Shown here: one piece after another, positions 16,878-25,954 of the stretch
How positions within the stretch are numbered: the stretch's first letter is position 1
Layout of the letters: each line of letters opens with the position of its first letter
NCBI GenBank assembly: GCA_029053015.1
Contig: JAIDHX010000037.1
Coordinates: forward strand, 1-64,000
Direction: 5' to 3'
Length of the DNA stretch: 64,000 nt
DNA from: Lachnospiraceae bacterium
Lineage (GTDB): Bacteria > Bacillota > Clostridia > Lachnospirales > Lachnospiraceae
The notes under the pieces: generated by a model
Databases searched by the model: none
What the model saw: the letters and a program-made list of their open reading frames with translations, nothing else
Told to the model about the DNA's origin: nothing
Position numbers and translations under genes: made by a program

Positions 16878-17270
16878 ATGATAAATACCAATGCATTTGA
16901 TTATATTAATGTGCTTGATAAGGCGGCCGACGCTGCATGGCTCCGTCATAATGCTATTTCTAACAACATAGCCAATGACGATACACCCGGCTATAAGCGG
17001 CAGGACGTTGCATTCGAAAGCGAACTGAAAAAGGCATTGGGGAGAAGCAGCGACACTTCCCGAATGGATCAGCGGGTGGCAGCAATCAGGACCTCTCAGT
17101 TAAAGCCGCGCACTTATACGGATTTGACAGGCTATTCCTACCGGCTTGACGGCAACAATGTCGATATTGAGACGGAAAATGTAATGCTGGCGGAAAACCA
17201 AATAAAATATCAGGGGCTGCTTGACAGCATTACACAGGAGTTTCTGAATCTGCAGATGGTAATGAAGTAA
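16878..17270 (+). CDS. flgB: Flagellar basal-body rod protein FlgB
   Basis: This 130-residue protein forms the proximal rod between the MS ring and FlgC. It carries the rod-family N-terminal motif (AWLRHNAISNNIANDDTPGYKRQDVAFE) and the C-terminal helix (ENVMLAENQIKYQGLLDSI). It has no signal peptide and is exported by the flagellar type III apparatus. It is the first gene of the operon, behind GAAGGAAGGAGCAGTAT. Length is normal. Confidence 0.97.
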   Translation: MINTNAFDYINVLDKAADAAWLRHNAISNNIANDDTPGYKRQDVAFESELKKALGRSSDTSRMDQRVAAIRTSQLKPRTYTDLTGYSYRLDGNNVDIETENVMLAENQIKYQGLLDSITQEFLNLQMVMK

Positions 17271-17323
17271 GCCGGCAGATTGATAAAGGATTGGAGAAAC
17301 AGGTATAGAAGGGAGATATAGAT

Positions 17324-17773
17324 ATGGGTATGTTTACCGCTTTTAACATTAATGCATCCGGTCTTACCGCGCAGCGTTACAGGATGGACATTATTTCAGA
17401 GAATGTGGCAAATGCCAATACCACCCGAACGGAGGATGGCACCCCCTACAGGAGAAAGGTGGTTACCTTTGAGGAAAAGGGAGCCGGAATCTCTTTTGGC
17501 AGTGTGTTTAAAACCGCGAGAAACCGCTACACGGGAAATGGTGTAAAGGTAAGCGCGGTGCACGAGGATACATGGAGCGAGATGAAGATGGTGTATGATC
17601 CGTCTCATCCGGACGCAGACGAAAACGGGTATGTGTTATATCCCAACGTCAATATTATTACAGAGATGACAAATTTAATCGATGCCAGCCGCTCTTATGA
17701 AGCGAACTCTACAGCCTTTACCGCAAGCAAATCCATAGCGATGAAGGGGCTTCAGGTAGGGCAGTCATCATAA
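17324..17773 (+). CDS. flgC: Flagellar basal-body rod protein FlgC
   Basis: This 149-residue proximal rod subunit begins MGMFTAFNINASGLTAQRYRMD and has the conserved SENVANANTT segment. The C-terminal NIITEMTNLIDASRSYEANSTAF motif is typical of FlgC. It follows flgB after 53 bases with an AGAAGGGAGATATAGAT ribosome binding site and precedes fliE, the canonical order. Confidence 0.97.
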   Translation: MGMFTAFNINASGLTAQRYRMDIISENVANANTTRTEDGTPYRRKVVTFEEKGAGISFGSVFKTARNRYTGNGVKVSAVHEDTWSEMKMVYDPSHPDADENGYVLYPNVNIITEMTNLIDASRSYEANSTAFTASKSIAMKGLQVGQSS

Positions 17774-17852
17774 AGACTGACCTCGATATTTTTCATGCAT
17801 AAAACCGCCGTATAGAGGCGGAACATTAAGAAAAGTACTTCTGGGAGGATAT

Positions 17853-18212
17853 ATGGATATTTCAATAACACCGGCAGGTATGGGCGCTGAAAGTATAGTG
17901 CAGAATGCAAAGGGCATTGGGTTGAATTCTTCCTACGGAATGGTAGGAAGGGTAAGAGCAGAGGATAGCCTGTCAGCAGACGGAACTATGTTTGAAGCGC
18001 TCCTGAATACGGCAATCAGCAATATCAAGACGACAAACAGTTACCTCTCCGATGCAGAGAATGAAAAGATAAAGTTTGCGCTCGGCGAGACGGAAAACAC
18101 GCATGATTTGACCATAGCCATGCAGAAAGCTTCTACGGCGCTGCAGTATACTGTTGCCATCAGGGACAGACTGCTGGAGGCCTACAAAGAAATTATGAAT
18201 ATGCAGATTTAA
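17853..18212 (+). CDS. fliE: Flagellar hook-basal body complex protein FliE
   Basis: This 119-residue export substrate joins the rod to the MS ring. The C-terminal half with TENTHDLTIAMQKASTALQYTVAIRDRLLEAYKEIMNMQI is diagnostic. The first 45 residues are poorly conserved, as usual. The start follows CTGGGAGGATAT. A small CCGCC/GGCGG hairpin (17805-17821) lies in the gap after flgC. Confidence 0.96.
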   Translation: MDISITPAGMGAESIVQNAKGIGLNSSYGMVGRVRAEDSLSADGTMFEALLNTAISNIKTTNSYLSDAENEKIKFALGETENTHDLTIAMQKASTALQYTVAIRDRLLEAYKEIMNMQI

Positions 18213-18252
18213 GGCACCGCCTTGAAATCTTGCGGCTTAAGGAGAAAAAATC

Positions 18253-19848
18253 ATGCCGGATAAAATCAAAGAAATTTTGGATAAGGTCTTGGCGTGGTGG
18301 AACAAATTCACTACGAAGCAGAAGACGATTATTATCGGTATTACCGCAGTGGTGATATTTACCTTTGTAATATTGATATCTGCGTTTACAAAACCGCGGT
18401 ACATACAATGGCAGCAGTGCTCTACTACTGCGGAGTCTGCGGAGATTATAGAGATTCTGGAAAGCAACAATGTGTTATATCAGGTGTCCAATGACGGTCT
18501 GAGCATCAAGGTAAAATCGACGCAGGTGTCCATAGCCAATCTGGCTTTGGGTGCAGCGGGGTATGTACCGGACGATTATTCTTTCAAAGATGCAATGTCA
18601 GGTGGATTTTCCACGACACAGACGACCATGGACAGACAGTGGCTGCGTTACATGGAGGGGAAGCTGGCAAAGGATATTGCCGCGATGGATTCCGTGAAAA
18701 GCGCGGTTGTCACACTGAACATTCCGCAGAACACAGGAACCCTTGTAGATTCAGGTGAGGAGGCTTCCGCCTGGATTCAGTTGACGCTTAAGGATAAGTT
18801 TACCTCGGAGCAGGCGGCGACCGTAGCGCGTGCCGTTGCGACAGGCTTAGGAAACCGTTCTACGGCAAATATTACGATTGTGGATAATAACGCCAATCTG
18901 TTGTTCTCCGGCGAGGAGGATTACTCAACGGCGGGCGTTGCAAACAATATGATGGAGCTGCGCGCACAGGCAGAGACGAAGGTGGGGGCGGATGTCAAGA
19001 GAGTGCTGATAGGCTCCCAGCAGTTTGATATGATAGAAGTGGCGTGCCGGCTGAACATTGATTTTGCAGAATACCAGAAAACCGTACATGAGTATTATGC
19101 CAATGCCGGCAGGGAAGAAGGGCAGCTGGCGCACAGGGAACAGTATGAGGATTCGAATAACAGCGGCAACGGCGGACTTCCCGGGACGGATTCCAACGAC
19201 GAGATTACGTATCAGTTCCAGAGCGGTACCAATTCGGAGAGTTCATCCAGCCAGATTTTGGAGGATTTTCTGCCAAATGAATTTATCAGCGTAGAAAATC
19301 TGCCACCGGGCGTTATCAATTACAGCAGTTCTTCCCTTGCGCTGACGGCGATTACTTACCGTACCCTGCGGGAAGAGGACGCCAAAAACAGAGGGCTTTT
19401 GGACGGTATTTCATGGGAGGAATATAAAGCGACCCACAGTGCGGATACCAAGCTTGAGGTTGACGAGGATTTCTACCTCATCGTTGCCAATGCGACGGGA
19501 ATTCCGGCGGAAAACATTACCATACTGGCTTACGAGCGTCCGCAGTTTATCGACAAAGTGGGCATAGCAGTCAGTGCGACTGACATATTATCCATTGTTC
19601 TTATCATCATTATTCTGGCGCTGCTTGCTTTTGTGGTAATCAGAAGCATGGCCGGCAGAAGGGAGACCGAGCAGGAAGAGGAGCTTTCCGTGGAGAATCT
19701 GCTCCAGTCCACGCCTGAACAGAGTCTGGAGGATATTGAAGTAGAGACCAAGTCCGAGACCAGAAAGATGATAGAAAAATTTGTGGACGAGAATCCGGAG
19801 GCGGTTGCCAATCTTTTGCGCAACTGGCTGAACGAGGATTGGGGATAG
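18253..19848 (+). CDS. fliF: Flagellar MS-ring protein FliF
   Basis: This 531-residue membrane protein builds the MS ring, the base on which rod and C-ring assemble. Membrane helices lie at about residues 25-45 and 440-462. Between them are ring-building motifs (SDRQWLRYMEGKLAKDIAAMDSV-type region, with DRQW here as TMDRQW) and a low-complexity Ser/Asn-rich linker near 295-335. The cytoplasmic C-terminus (MIEKFVDENPEAVANLLRNWLNEDW) is the FliG-binding segment. Length is normal. fliG follows closely. Confidence 0.97.
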   Translation: MPDKIKEILDKVLAWWNKFTTKQKTIIIGITAVVIFTFVILISAFTKPRYIQWQQCSTTAESAEIIEILESNNVLYQVSNDGLSIKVKSTQVSIANLALGAAGYVPDDYSFKDAMSGGFSTTQTTMDRQWLRYMEGKLAKDIAAMDSVKSAVVTLNIPQNTGTLVDSGEEASAWIQLTLKDKFTSEQAATVARAVATGLGNRSTANITIVDNNANLLFSGEEDYSTAGVANNMMELRAQAETKVGADVKRVLIGSQQFDMIEVACRLNIDFAEYQKTVHEYYANAGREEGQLAHREQYEDSNNSGNGGLPGTDSNDEITYQFQSGTNSESSSSQILEDFLPNEFISVENLPPGVINYSSSSLALTAITYRTLREEDAKNRGLLDGISWEEYKATHSADTKLEVDEDFYLIVANATGIPAENITILAYERPQFIDKVGIAVSATDILSIVLIIIILALLAFVVIRSMAGRRETEQEEELSVENLLQSTPEQSLEDIEVETKSETRKMIEKFVDENPEAVANLLRNWLNEDWG

Positions 19849-19894
19849 CGTAGGGATAAGGCAGAAAGCATAAAAGAAAGGGATGGTGTCTGAC

Positions 19895-20914
19895 ATGGCA
19901 AGAGCATCAGGGGAGGAGAAACTGGGCGGACTGCAGAAGGCAGCCATATTGTTGATTTCTCTGGGACCGGAACGTTCGGCAGGCGTGTTCAAGCATTTGA
20001 AAGAGGAAGAGATTGAAGAGCTGACTCTTGAAATTGCCAACACCCGAAGCATAACGCCGCAGACGAAGGAATCGGTTATCAATGAATTTTATGAAGTGTG
20101 CCTGGCGCAGCAGTATATCGCAGAGGGCGGCATTTCTTATGCAAAAGAGCTTTTGGAAAATGCACTCGGCAACGACAAGGCGATGGAGGTTATCAGTAAG
20201 CTGACGGCGTCTCTGCAGGTAAAGCCTTTCGAGTTTGTGCGTAAGACGGAGCCTTCACAGCTTCTTAACTTTATACAAGATGAACATCCGCAGACGATTG
20301 CCCTGATTTTATCCTATCTGTCTCCGGGACAGGCGGCGCAGATTATTTCGGCGCTTGCTCCTGAAAGACAGGCGGATGTGGCAAAGCGTATTGCGACGAT
20401 GGACCGTACCAGTCCGGACGTGATAAAGGAAGTGGAAAAGGTTCTGGAATCCAAGCTGTCCTCACTGGTAAATCAGGATTACACCATTGTCGGCGGTGTG
20501 GATTCGGTAGTGGAAATCCTCAACACCGTGGACCGCGGAACAGAAAAGCATATTATGGAAACGCTGGAAATCGAAGAACCGGAACTGGCAGACGAAATCA
20601 GGAAAAAGATGTTCGTATTCGAAGATATCCTGCTTTTGGACGACAGAGCGATTCAGAGAGTGCTGCGTGATGTGGATAACAATGACCTGGCGGTTGCGTT
20701 AAAGAATGCAAACGAGCAGGTGCAGGGCGCTGTATTCAACAACCTGTCCAAGCGCCTTGCTGTCATGATAAAAGAAGATATGGAATTTATGGGTCCGGTA
20801 CGTATGAAGGACGTAGAGGAAGCCCAGCAGAAGATTGTAAATATTATCAGAAAACTGGAAGATGCAGGCGAGATTGTAATTTCCAGAGGCGGAGGAGACG
20901 AGATAGTTGTCTAA
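19895..20914 (+). CDS. fliG: Flagellar motor switch protein FliG
   Basis: This protein of 339 residues forms the C-ring layer that contacts the stator and transmits torque. It has GLQKAAILLISLGPERSA at the N-terminus, the EHPQTIALILSYLSPGQAA middle domain and the C-terminal charged torque helix region (ILLLDDRAIQRVLRDVDNNDLAVALK). I chose the ATG at 19895 (product begins MARASGEEKLGG) rather than 19883, where the start would touch the purine-rich stretch. The stop overlaps the TTG start of fliH by eight bases. Confidence 0.96.
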   Translation: MARASGEEKLGGLQKAAILLISLGPERSAGVFKHLKEEEIEELTLEIANTRSITPQTKESVINEFYEVCLAQQYIAEGGISYAKELLENALGNDKAMEVISKLTASLQVKPFEFVRKTEPSQLLNFIQDEHPQTIALILSYLSPGQAAQIISALAPERQADVAKRIATMDRTSPDVIKEVEKVLESKLSSLVNQDYTIVGGVDSVVEILNTVDRGTEKHIMETLEIEEPELADEIRKKMFVFEDILLLDDRAIQRVLRDVDNNDLAVALKNANEQVQGAVFNNLSKRLAVMIKEDMEFMGPVRMKDVEEAQQKIVNIIRKLEDAGEIVISRGGGDEIVV

Positions 20915-21812
20915 TTTATACAAGAGCGCGGGCATATCTTTGGTTGTGGATGCGCCCCGTGTAATTGACAGTAATGCGCTTGTTGAAGCATTGGCAGCTG
21001 AGCAGCCCCCTGCCGCTAAGGTTGACGGGGGAAAAAGGACAGTTCCCCTGCCGGCGGATAAAGATGGGTTTTCGCAGGGACTTTCCGCAGAGATTCTTGA
21101 CAGTTTGACAGGAGTATCAGAGGATGAGTCGGAAGCAGGGGAGATGGCAGCGGACGGGCAGGAAGAAGCCGCGCTGCAAGGTGGACAGATTTTAAAAGAG
21201 GCACAGCAGCAGGCAGAGCGCCTTGCGGAAGAAATGAGGCAGCAGGCGCAGTTTGAGATTGAGAATATGAAAAAAGAAGCCGCCGACAGACTGGCGGTGG
21301 AGAAAGAAAAGATTCTGCTCGAGACAAGGGAACTGGGATATCAGGACGGACTTGAAAAGGGAAAGAAAGAGACTGAAGCGGTAAAGCGTGAGCTGGAGGA
21401 AGAAGGAAAAAGGCTCAGAGCGCAGTATGATTCCCTTGTGGAGCAGCTGGAGCCGCAGTTTATTGATACATTATGCGGCATTTATGAGCATATTTTCCAT
21501 GTGGAGCTTTCGGGTTACAGGGACATTATCGTGCATCTGATTGCGGACACTCTGCGGAAGACGGATGGTGCAAAGAATTATATTGTCCATGTGTCAAAGG
21601 AGGATTATCCTTACGTCAGCATGCAGAAAAAGCAGCTTGTGGCAGGAGCAGGCTCTTCTGTTTTGGAAGTAGTGGAGGACATTACCCTTTCCAAAAATCA
21701 GGCGCTGATAGAAACCGACGGCGGTATTTTTGACTGCAGTCTGGGAACACAGCTTGAGGAGCTTGGCAAAAAGCTGCGGCTTTTATCCTATGAAAAACCT
21801 GTTGGAGAATGA
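20907..21812 (+). CDS. fliH: Flagellar assembly protein FliH
   Basis: This 301-residue cytoplasmic protein is the stator-like regulator of the FliI export ATPase. It has a long charged coiled coil (about residues 85-175) and a C-terminal domain with FIDTLCGIYEHIFHVELSGYRDIIVHLI. The start codon is TTG at 20907, behind GGCGGAGGAGACGAG and overlapping the end of fliG by eight bases. No ATG gives a comparable product, so the TTG start is fairly firm. It overlaps fliI by four bases (ATGA). It is longer than many FliH proteins because of an acidic, poorly conserved N-terminus. Confidence 0.9.
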   Translation: MSNLYKSAGISLVVDAPRVIDSNALVEALAAEQPPAAKVDGGKRTVPLPADKDGFSQGLSAEILDSLTGVSEDESEAGEMAADGQEEAALQGGQILKEAQQQAERLAEEMRQQAQFEIENMKKEAADRLAVEKEKILLETRELGYQDGLEKGKKETEAVKRELEEEGKRLRAQYDSLVEQLEPQFIDTLCGIYEHIFHVELSGYRDIIVHLIADTLRKTDGAKNYIVHVSKEDYPYVSMQKKQLVAGAGSSVLEVVEDITLSKNQALIETDGGIFDCSLGTQLEELGKKLRLLSYEKPVGE

Positions 21813-23137
21813 TTGTGCAGACATTAACGGTAGATTTTCCTAAATATCAAAAACTGAAGGAAGAAAATTATTTTCATAAGCTAGGCAAGGTAGTGAACGT
21901 GGTGGGGCTGACCGTAGAATCGGCAGGACCGGATGCAAGACTGGGTGATATATGTTCCATTTTCCCTGAGGGCGAGGCTGTCAAGCCGGTTATGGCGGAG
22001 GTTGTGGGCTTTAAGGATAAAAAGACGCTTCTCATGCCCTATGAGGCAGTGGAAGGCATCGGTTTAAACTGTCTGGTGCAGAATATGGGCGTTCCCCTGA
22101 GCGTGGAAGTCAGCGACGATATGCTGGGCAGGACACTCGACGGACTCGGCAGACCTACGGATGGCGCGCCACTTCCGCGGAGCAGAAGCTACCCTGTGGA
22201 GGCAATGCCGCCGGACCCGATGAGCAGGGCGATTATTGACGAGGTTCTTACCCTCGGCGTCAAGGCGGTGGACGGACTCCTGACCGTGGGAAAGGGTCAG
22301 AGAATCGGTATTTTTGCCGGCTCTGGTGTTGGTAAGTCAACCCTTATGGGTATGTTTGCGAGGAATACAAAGGCGGATATCAATGTCATCGCGCTGATTG
22401 GAGAGCGGGGCAGAGAGGTTCGGGAGTTTATAGAAAGAGATTTGGGCGAGGAGGGTATGCGCCGCTCCGTAGTCGTGGTAGCAACCTCGGATAAGCCCGC
22501 ACTGGAACGAAATAAGGCAGCCAAGACGGCGACTGCTATTGCAGAATATTTTAGAGACAAGGGCAAGGATGTTCTTCTGATGATGGATTCCCTTACCCGT
22601 TTTTCTATGGCACAAAGAGAAATCGGACTGGCGAGCGGGGAGCCTCCTGTGTCAAGGGGATACCCACCCAGTGTGTACTCAGAGATGCCAAAGCTTTTGG
22701 AGCGCGCGGGCAGAGCCAGCAAGGGCTCCATCACCGGTCTTTACACGGTGCTGGTGGACGGCGATGACTTCAATGAGCCGATTACGGACACTGCGCGAAG
22801 CATTTTGGACGGACATATTGTGCTTGACAGAAAGCTGGGGCATAAGAATCATTATCCGGCCATCGATGTGCTGCAAAGTATTTCGAGGTGTATGAGCCAG
22901 ATTGTAGACAAGGATCACAAAAAACTCGCCAGCAAGTTAAAGACCGTTCTTGCCACTTACAATGAGGCGGAGGATTTGATTAATATAGGCGCTTACAAGG
23001 CGGGCAGCAATCCGGCGATTGATATGGCAATCCAGAAGATTGACGCGGTGAATGGTTTTCTGTGTCAGGATGTGGATGAAAAATTTGATTACGGACAGAC
23101 CTATGAGATGTTAAAACAGTTGTTTGAGGAAGCGTAA
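21809..23137 (+). CDS. fliI: Flagellum-specific export ATPase FliI
   Basis: This 442-residue ATPase energises the flagellar type III export apparatus. It is related to the F1 beta subunit. Walker A GIFAGSGVGKSTLMGM (about residues 170-185), the Walker B aspartate in VLLMMDSLTRF, and GLASGEPPVSRGYPPSVYSEMP are intact. The ATG overlaps the fliH stop as ATGA, consistent with coupling of these two partners. fliJ follows after 13 bases. Confidence 0.97.
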   Translation: MIVQTLTVDFPKYQKLKEENYFHKLGKVVNVVGLTVESAGPDARLGDICSIFPEGEAVKPVMAEVVGFKDKKTLLMPYEAVEGIGLNCLVQNMGVPLSVEVSDDMLGRTLDGLGRPTDGAPLPRSRSYPVEAMPPDPMSRAIIDEVLTLGVKAVDGLLTVGKGQRIGIFAGSGVGKSTLMGMFARNTKADINVIALIGERGREVREFIERDLGEEGMRRSVVVVATSDKPALERNKAAKTATAIAEYFRDKGKDVLLMMDSLTRFSMAQREIGLASGEPPVSRGYPPSVYSEMPKLLERAGRASKGSITGLYTVLVDGDDFNEPITDTARSILDGHIVLDRKLGHKNHYPAIDVLQSISRCMSQIVDKDHKKLASKLKTVLATYNEAEDLINIGAYKAGSNPAIDMAIQKIDAVNGFLCQDVDEKFDYGQTYEMLKQLFEEA

Positions 23138-23150
23138 AGGATAGGGTAAA

Positions 23151-23624
23151 ATGGCAAGGTTCAGATATCGGATGCAGAGCCTTCTGGATGTCAAGTCAAA
23201 GCTGGAAACGCAGGCAAAGCAGGAATTTGCGGCGGCAAAGATGGCGCTTGACATTGAAAACGAAAGACTTGAGGCACTAAAGGAGCGCAAAGCTTCTTAT
23301 GAGGCAGAGGCGCAGGCTCTTTTAAACGGCACGCTTAAGGTGCAGGAAATCAGGGACAATAAGTCGGCCATCTTAAAGATGGAGGATTACATCGTAATCC
23401 AGAAGAAGCAGATTCGGGCGGCTGAGGCAAAGGTAGAGGCGGCAAGGCAGAAGCTGACAGGGCTTATGCAGGAAAGAAAGATGCATGAAAAGCTGAAAGA
23501 ACATGCTTTTGAAGCCTTTTTGGAAGAAGAGAAGAAGCAGGAAGGCAAGGAAGTTGACGAACTGACCAGTTATACATACGGACAACGAATACGCGAAAAG
23601 GAAAAGCAGAGCGGTTCCATATAA
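23151..23624 (+). CDS. fliJ: Flagellar export protein FliJ
   Basis: This protein of 157 residues is nearly all coiled coil, beginning MARFRYRMQSLLDVKSKLE, typical of FliJ, which links FliI to FlhA and escorts export chaperones. Charged heptads run from about residue 10 to 145. Sequence identity within this family is low, so position between fliI and the motE-like gene carries part of the weight. Confidence 0.9.
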   Translation: MARFRYRMQSLLDVKSKLETQAKQEFAAAKMALDIENERLEALKERKASYEAEAQALLNGTLKVQEIRDNKSAILKMEDYIVIQKKQIRAAEAKVEAARQKLTGLMQERKMHEKLKEHAFEAFLEEEKKQEGKEVDELTSYTYGQRIREKEKQSGSI

Positions 23625-23648
23625 CGTGAATCGGAAGGGCGGATAGTT

Positions 23649-24503
23649 ATGGCAAAAGGTGCAGATTCCTACGCAGTGGAAAAAAAGAAGCTGCAGGATG
23701 AAAAGAAAAAACTGAAATCAGAACAGAAAAACCATAAAAAAGAGGCAAAGAAGCGGGCAAAAGAGATTGCGGCACAGGAGGCCGAGCTTTCTGAAGACGA
23801 GGAGGGCGGCGGTATTTTTACCTTTCTTGCCACGCTTGCCATTATCGCCGTGTGGATTGGGATTGTGTGCGTCGTCATCAAGCTGGATGTGGGCGGTTTT
23901 GGCTCCAATGTGTTAAGGCCCCTCTTAAAGGACGTGCCGGTGGTGAACAAGATACTGCCTGAAGAGAAAAAGGGAACGCCGTCGCAGTCCGGCAGCAATT
24001 GGAGTTCCGACAGTGAGAAAGACGAGCAGATTCGCAATCTGGAACTGGAAATACAGCGCCTTCAGACGGAAAATCTGCAGAAGGATGAGCTGATAGCCAA
24101 TCTGCAGGCGGAAAATGCGCGCCTGAAAAGCTTTGAGGATATGCAGACCGAGTTTCAGCGCGTCAAGACGGAGTTTTTCGAGAATGTAATATATGCAGAA
24201 AACGGTCCCGGACCGGAGGCGTACAAGGAATATTATGAAGCCATGGACCCGGCGACGGCGGAATATCTGTATAAGCAGGTAGTAGCGCAGCTTGAAGAAG
24301 ACAGGGATATTGTGGAGGCGGCAGAGACCTTTGCCGCGATGAAACCTGCCCAGGCGGCAAAGGTTTGTGAGGAAATGGCGACGACTGACATGAATCTGGT
24401 GGCGCGTATTCTGAGCACCATGAGCACAGAGGACAGGGGAAAGATTTTGGGAGTGATGGATGCGGAAGTGGCGGCAAAACTCTTCAAAATAATGGTTCCG
24501 TAG
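23649..24503 (+). CDS. MotE-like flagellar protein with C-terminal MgtE-N domain
   Basis: This 284-residue protein has a lysine-rich coiled N-terminus (residues 1-55), one membrane helix (about 57-80), a second coiled coil (about 120-160) and a C-terminal domain with AAKVCEEMATTDMNLVARILSTM and MDAEVAAKLFKIM, the MgtE N-domain pattern. This matches the MotE/YlxF family encoded between fliJ and fliK in Firmicutes. MotE is described as a chaperone for the motility protein MotC in rhizobia. The role in clostridia is not established. The long lysine-rich cytoplasmic tail is larger than usual. Confidence 0.78.
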   Translation: MAKGADSYAVEKKKLQDEKKKLKSEQKNHKKEAKKRAKEIAAQEAELSEDEEGGGIFTFLATLAIIAVWIGIVCVVIKLDVGGFGSNVLRPLLKDVPVVNKILPEEKKGTPSQSGSNWSSDSEKDEQIRNLELEIQRLQTENLQKDELIANLQAENARLKSFEDMQTEFQRVKTEFFENVIYAENGPGPEAYKEYYEAMDPATAEYLYKQVVAQLEEDRDIVEAAETFAAMKPAQAAKVCEEMATTDMNLVARILSTMSTEDRGKILGVMDAEVAAKLFKIMVP

Positions 24504-24506
24504 GCT

Positions 24507-24533
24507 TAAGCCGTTTAGGCTTTTGACCGATAT
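24507..24533 (+). promoter_or_regulatory. Candidate internal sigma-D promoter before fliK
   Basis: TAAG and ACCGATAT are separated by 15 bases. Compared with the sigma-D consensus TAAA-N15-GCCGATAA this keeps 3 of 4 and 6 of 8 positions. It lies 50 bases before fliK in an 80-base gap and overlaps a hairpin, AAGCC-GTTTA-GGCTT. Confidence 0.35.
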
Positions 24534-24583
24534 ATTAAGCAGGTATGACAGTACCTTGAAAACTAAAGAGAGGAGGAATGTAA

Positions 24584-25936
24584 ATGACAAGCACACCTGT
24601 AAGTGCAAGTACAAAAGTCCCTTTTGTGGGAAGTCCCACGGCCGGCGTACAGGCAGGAAATGATGTAACAAACACCTTTTCCAATATGCTGAAGAGCCAG
24701 AAAAGCGATGTGAAAGCGTCGAAGCCGGAAGGTGCAACCCGCACACAGGTAAAAGGACGTAATGACAGGGTTTCTGAAAAGGAAATTTCTGACAGCGGGA
24801 ATGACAATGAAAAACTGTCGCCCGAAGAAGAAGCAGAACAGGCGGAAAAAGCGGCTGAGGCTGCGGCCGGTATTATGTTAGTGCAGACGGCTGAGACACT
24901 GGGCATTACAGAAGAGGAAGTGCAGGATCTACTCACCGGGCTTGACATGAGCGAAATGGATTTGCTGAATCCGGAAGGGCTCAAGGCAGTGGTTCTGGAA
25001 GCGGCAGGAGAAACGGATGCATGCAGCTTTATGACCAACGAGGAGCTTATGGCGGACTTGAAGGAACTGCAGGGTTCTCTTACAGAGGTAACGGCACAGG
25101 TTTCTGAGATGACAGGCCTTGATGCGACGGAAGTGGAAGCACTTTTTGAAAACGCCGGTATGCAGGAAGTACAGGCAGCTCTTAGCGAAGCAGTAGCAGA
25201 GCCGGAGATTCCTGTCGATGCAAAAGCAGAGCCGGAGCCTGTAGAAGAAAGCAGTGAGGTACATACGGAGCAGAGCTTTGTAAAGAGCAGCAGTACCGAA
25301 GAGGATGGTGCGGAAATTATGCTGGAGAGAAGTCTTGCAGCGAAAGAATCGGACAGAGGAGAGGAAAAGCCTTTATCCGGAGAGACACCGCAGAATCCAT
25401 TCATGCAGAATGTACAGGTTCACACAGCACAGGAGATGGTGCAGACGTCGGAAGCGGCAGTAAGTTTCGAACCGGATACAGCGCTTATTATGAACCAGAT
25501 TACCGATTACATGAAAGCGCAGGTATCGGAAGGCATGTCCGAACTGGAAATGCAGCTTCATCCCGAAAGCCTTGGAAATCTGCACGTACGGCTTATTGCC
25601 AAAGAAGGTATGCTGACGGCACAGTTTACGGCACAGAACGATGCGGTGAAGGCGACGCTGGAAAGCCAGATGATTCAGCTTCAGGAAACTTTTGAGGAGC
25701 AGGGCGTCAAGGTGGAGGCAATCGAGGTTATGGTGGCAAGCCATAAGTTCGACAGAAACTTAAGCCAGAACAGCGGACAGCAGGAGGGCGCATCAGACAG
25801 ACAGCCCGCAAAAGCGAAGGTCAGAAGGCTGAACTTAAATGACGAAGCCATAGCGGAAGAGAGCCTTGATGCGGAGGAACAGCTTGCAGCAGAAATGATG
25901 CGGCAGAATGGCGGCACAGTAGATTACATGGCGTAA
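24584..25936 (+). CDS. fliK: Flagellar hook-length control protein FliK
   Basis: This 450-residue exported ruler protein measures hook length and triggers the switch of export specificity. The conserved C-terminal domain (about residues 300-390) includes SELEMQLHPESLGNLHVRLIAKEGMLTAQFTAQ, the Flg_hook signature. The first 300 residues are acidic, Ala/Glu-rich and poorly conserved, as is normal for the ruler part. The start follows GAGAGGAGGAATGTAA. flgD comes next, the usual order. Confidence 0.93.
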   Translation: MTSTPVSASTKVPFVGSPTAGVQAGNDVTNTFSNMLKSQKSDVKASKPEGATRTQVKGRNDRVSEKEISDSGNDNEKLSPEEEAEQAEKAAEAAAGIMLVQTAETLGITEEEVQDLLTGLDMSEMDLLNPEGLKAVVLEAAGETDACSFMTNEELMADLKELQGSLTEVTAQVSEMTGLDATEVEALFENAGMQEVQAALSEAVAEPEIPVDAKAEPEPVEESSEVHTEQSFVKSSSTEEDGAEIMLERSLAAKESDRGEEKPLSGETPQNPFMQNVQVHTAQEMVQTSEAAVSFEPDTALIMNQITDYMKAQVSEGMSELEMQLHPESLGNLHVRLIAKEGMLTAQFTAQNDAVKATLESQMIQLQETFEEQGVKVEAIEVMVASHKFDRNLSQNSGQQEGASDRQPAKAKVRRLNLNDEAIAEESLDAEEQLAAEMMRQNGGTVDYMA

Positions 25937-25954
25937 AAGAAAGGAGTGACGAGT

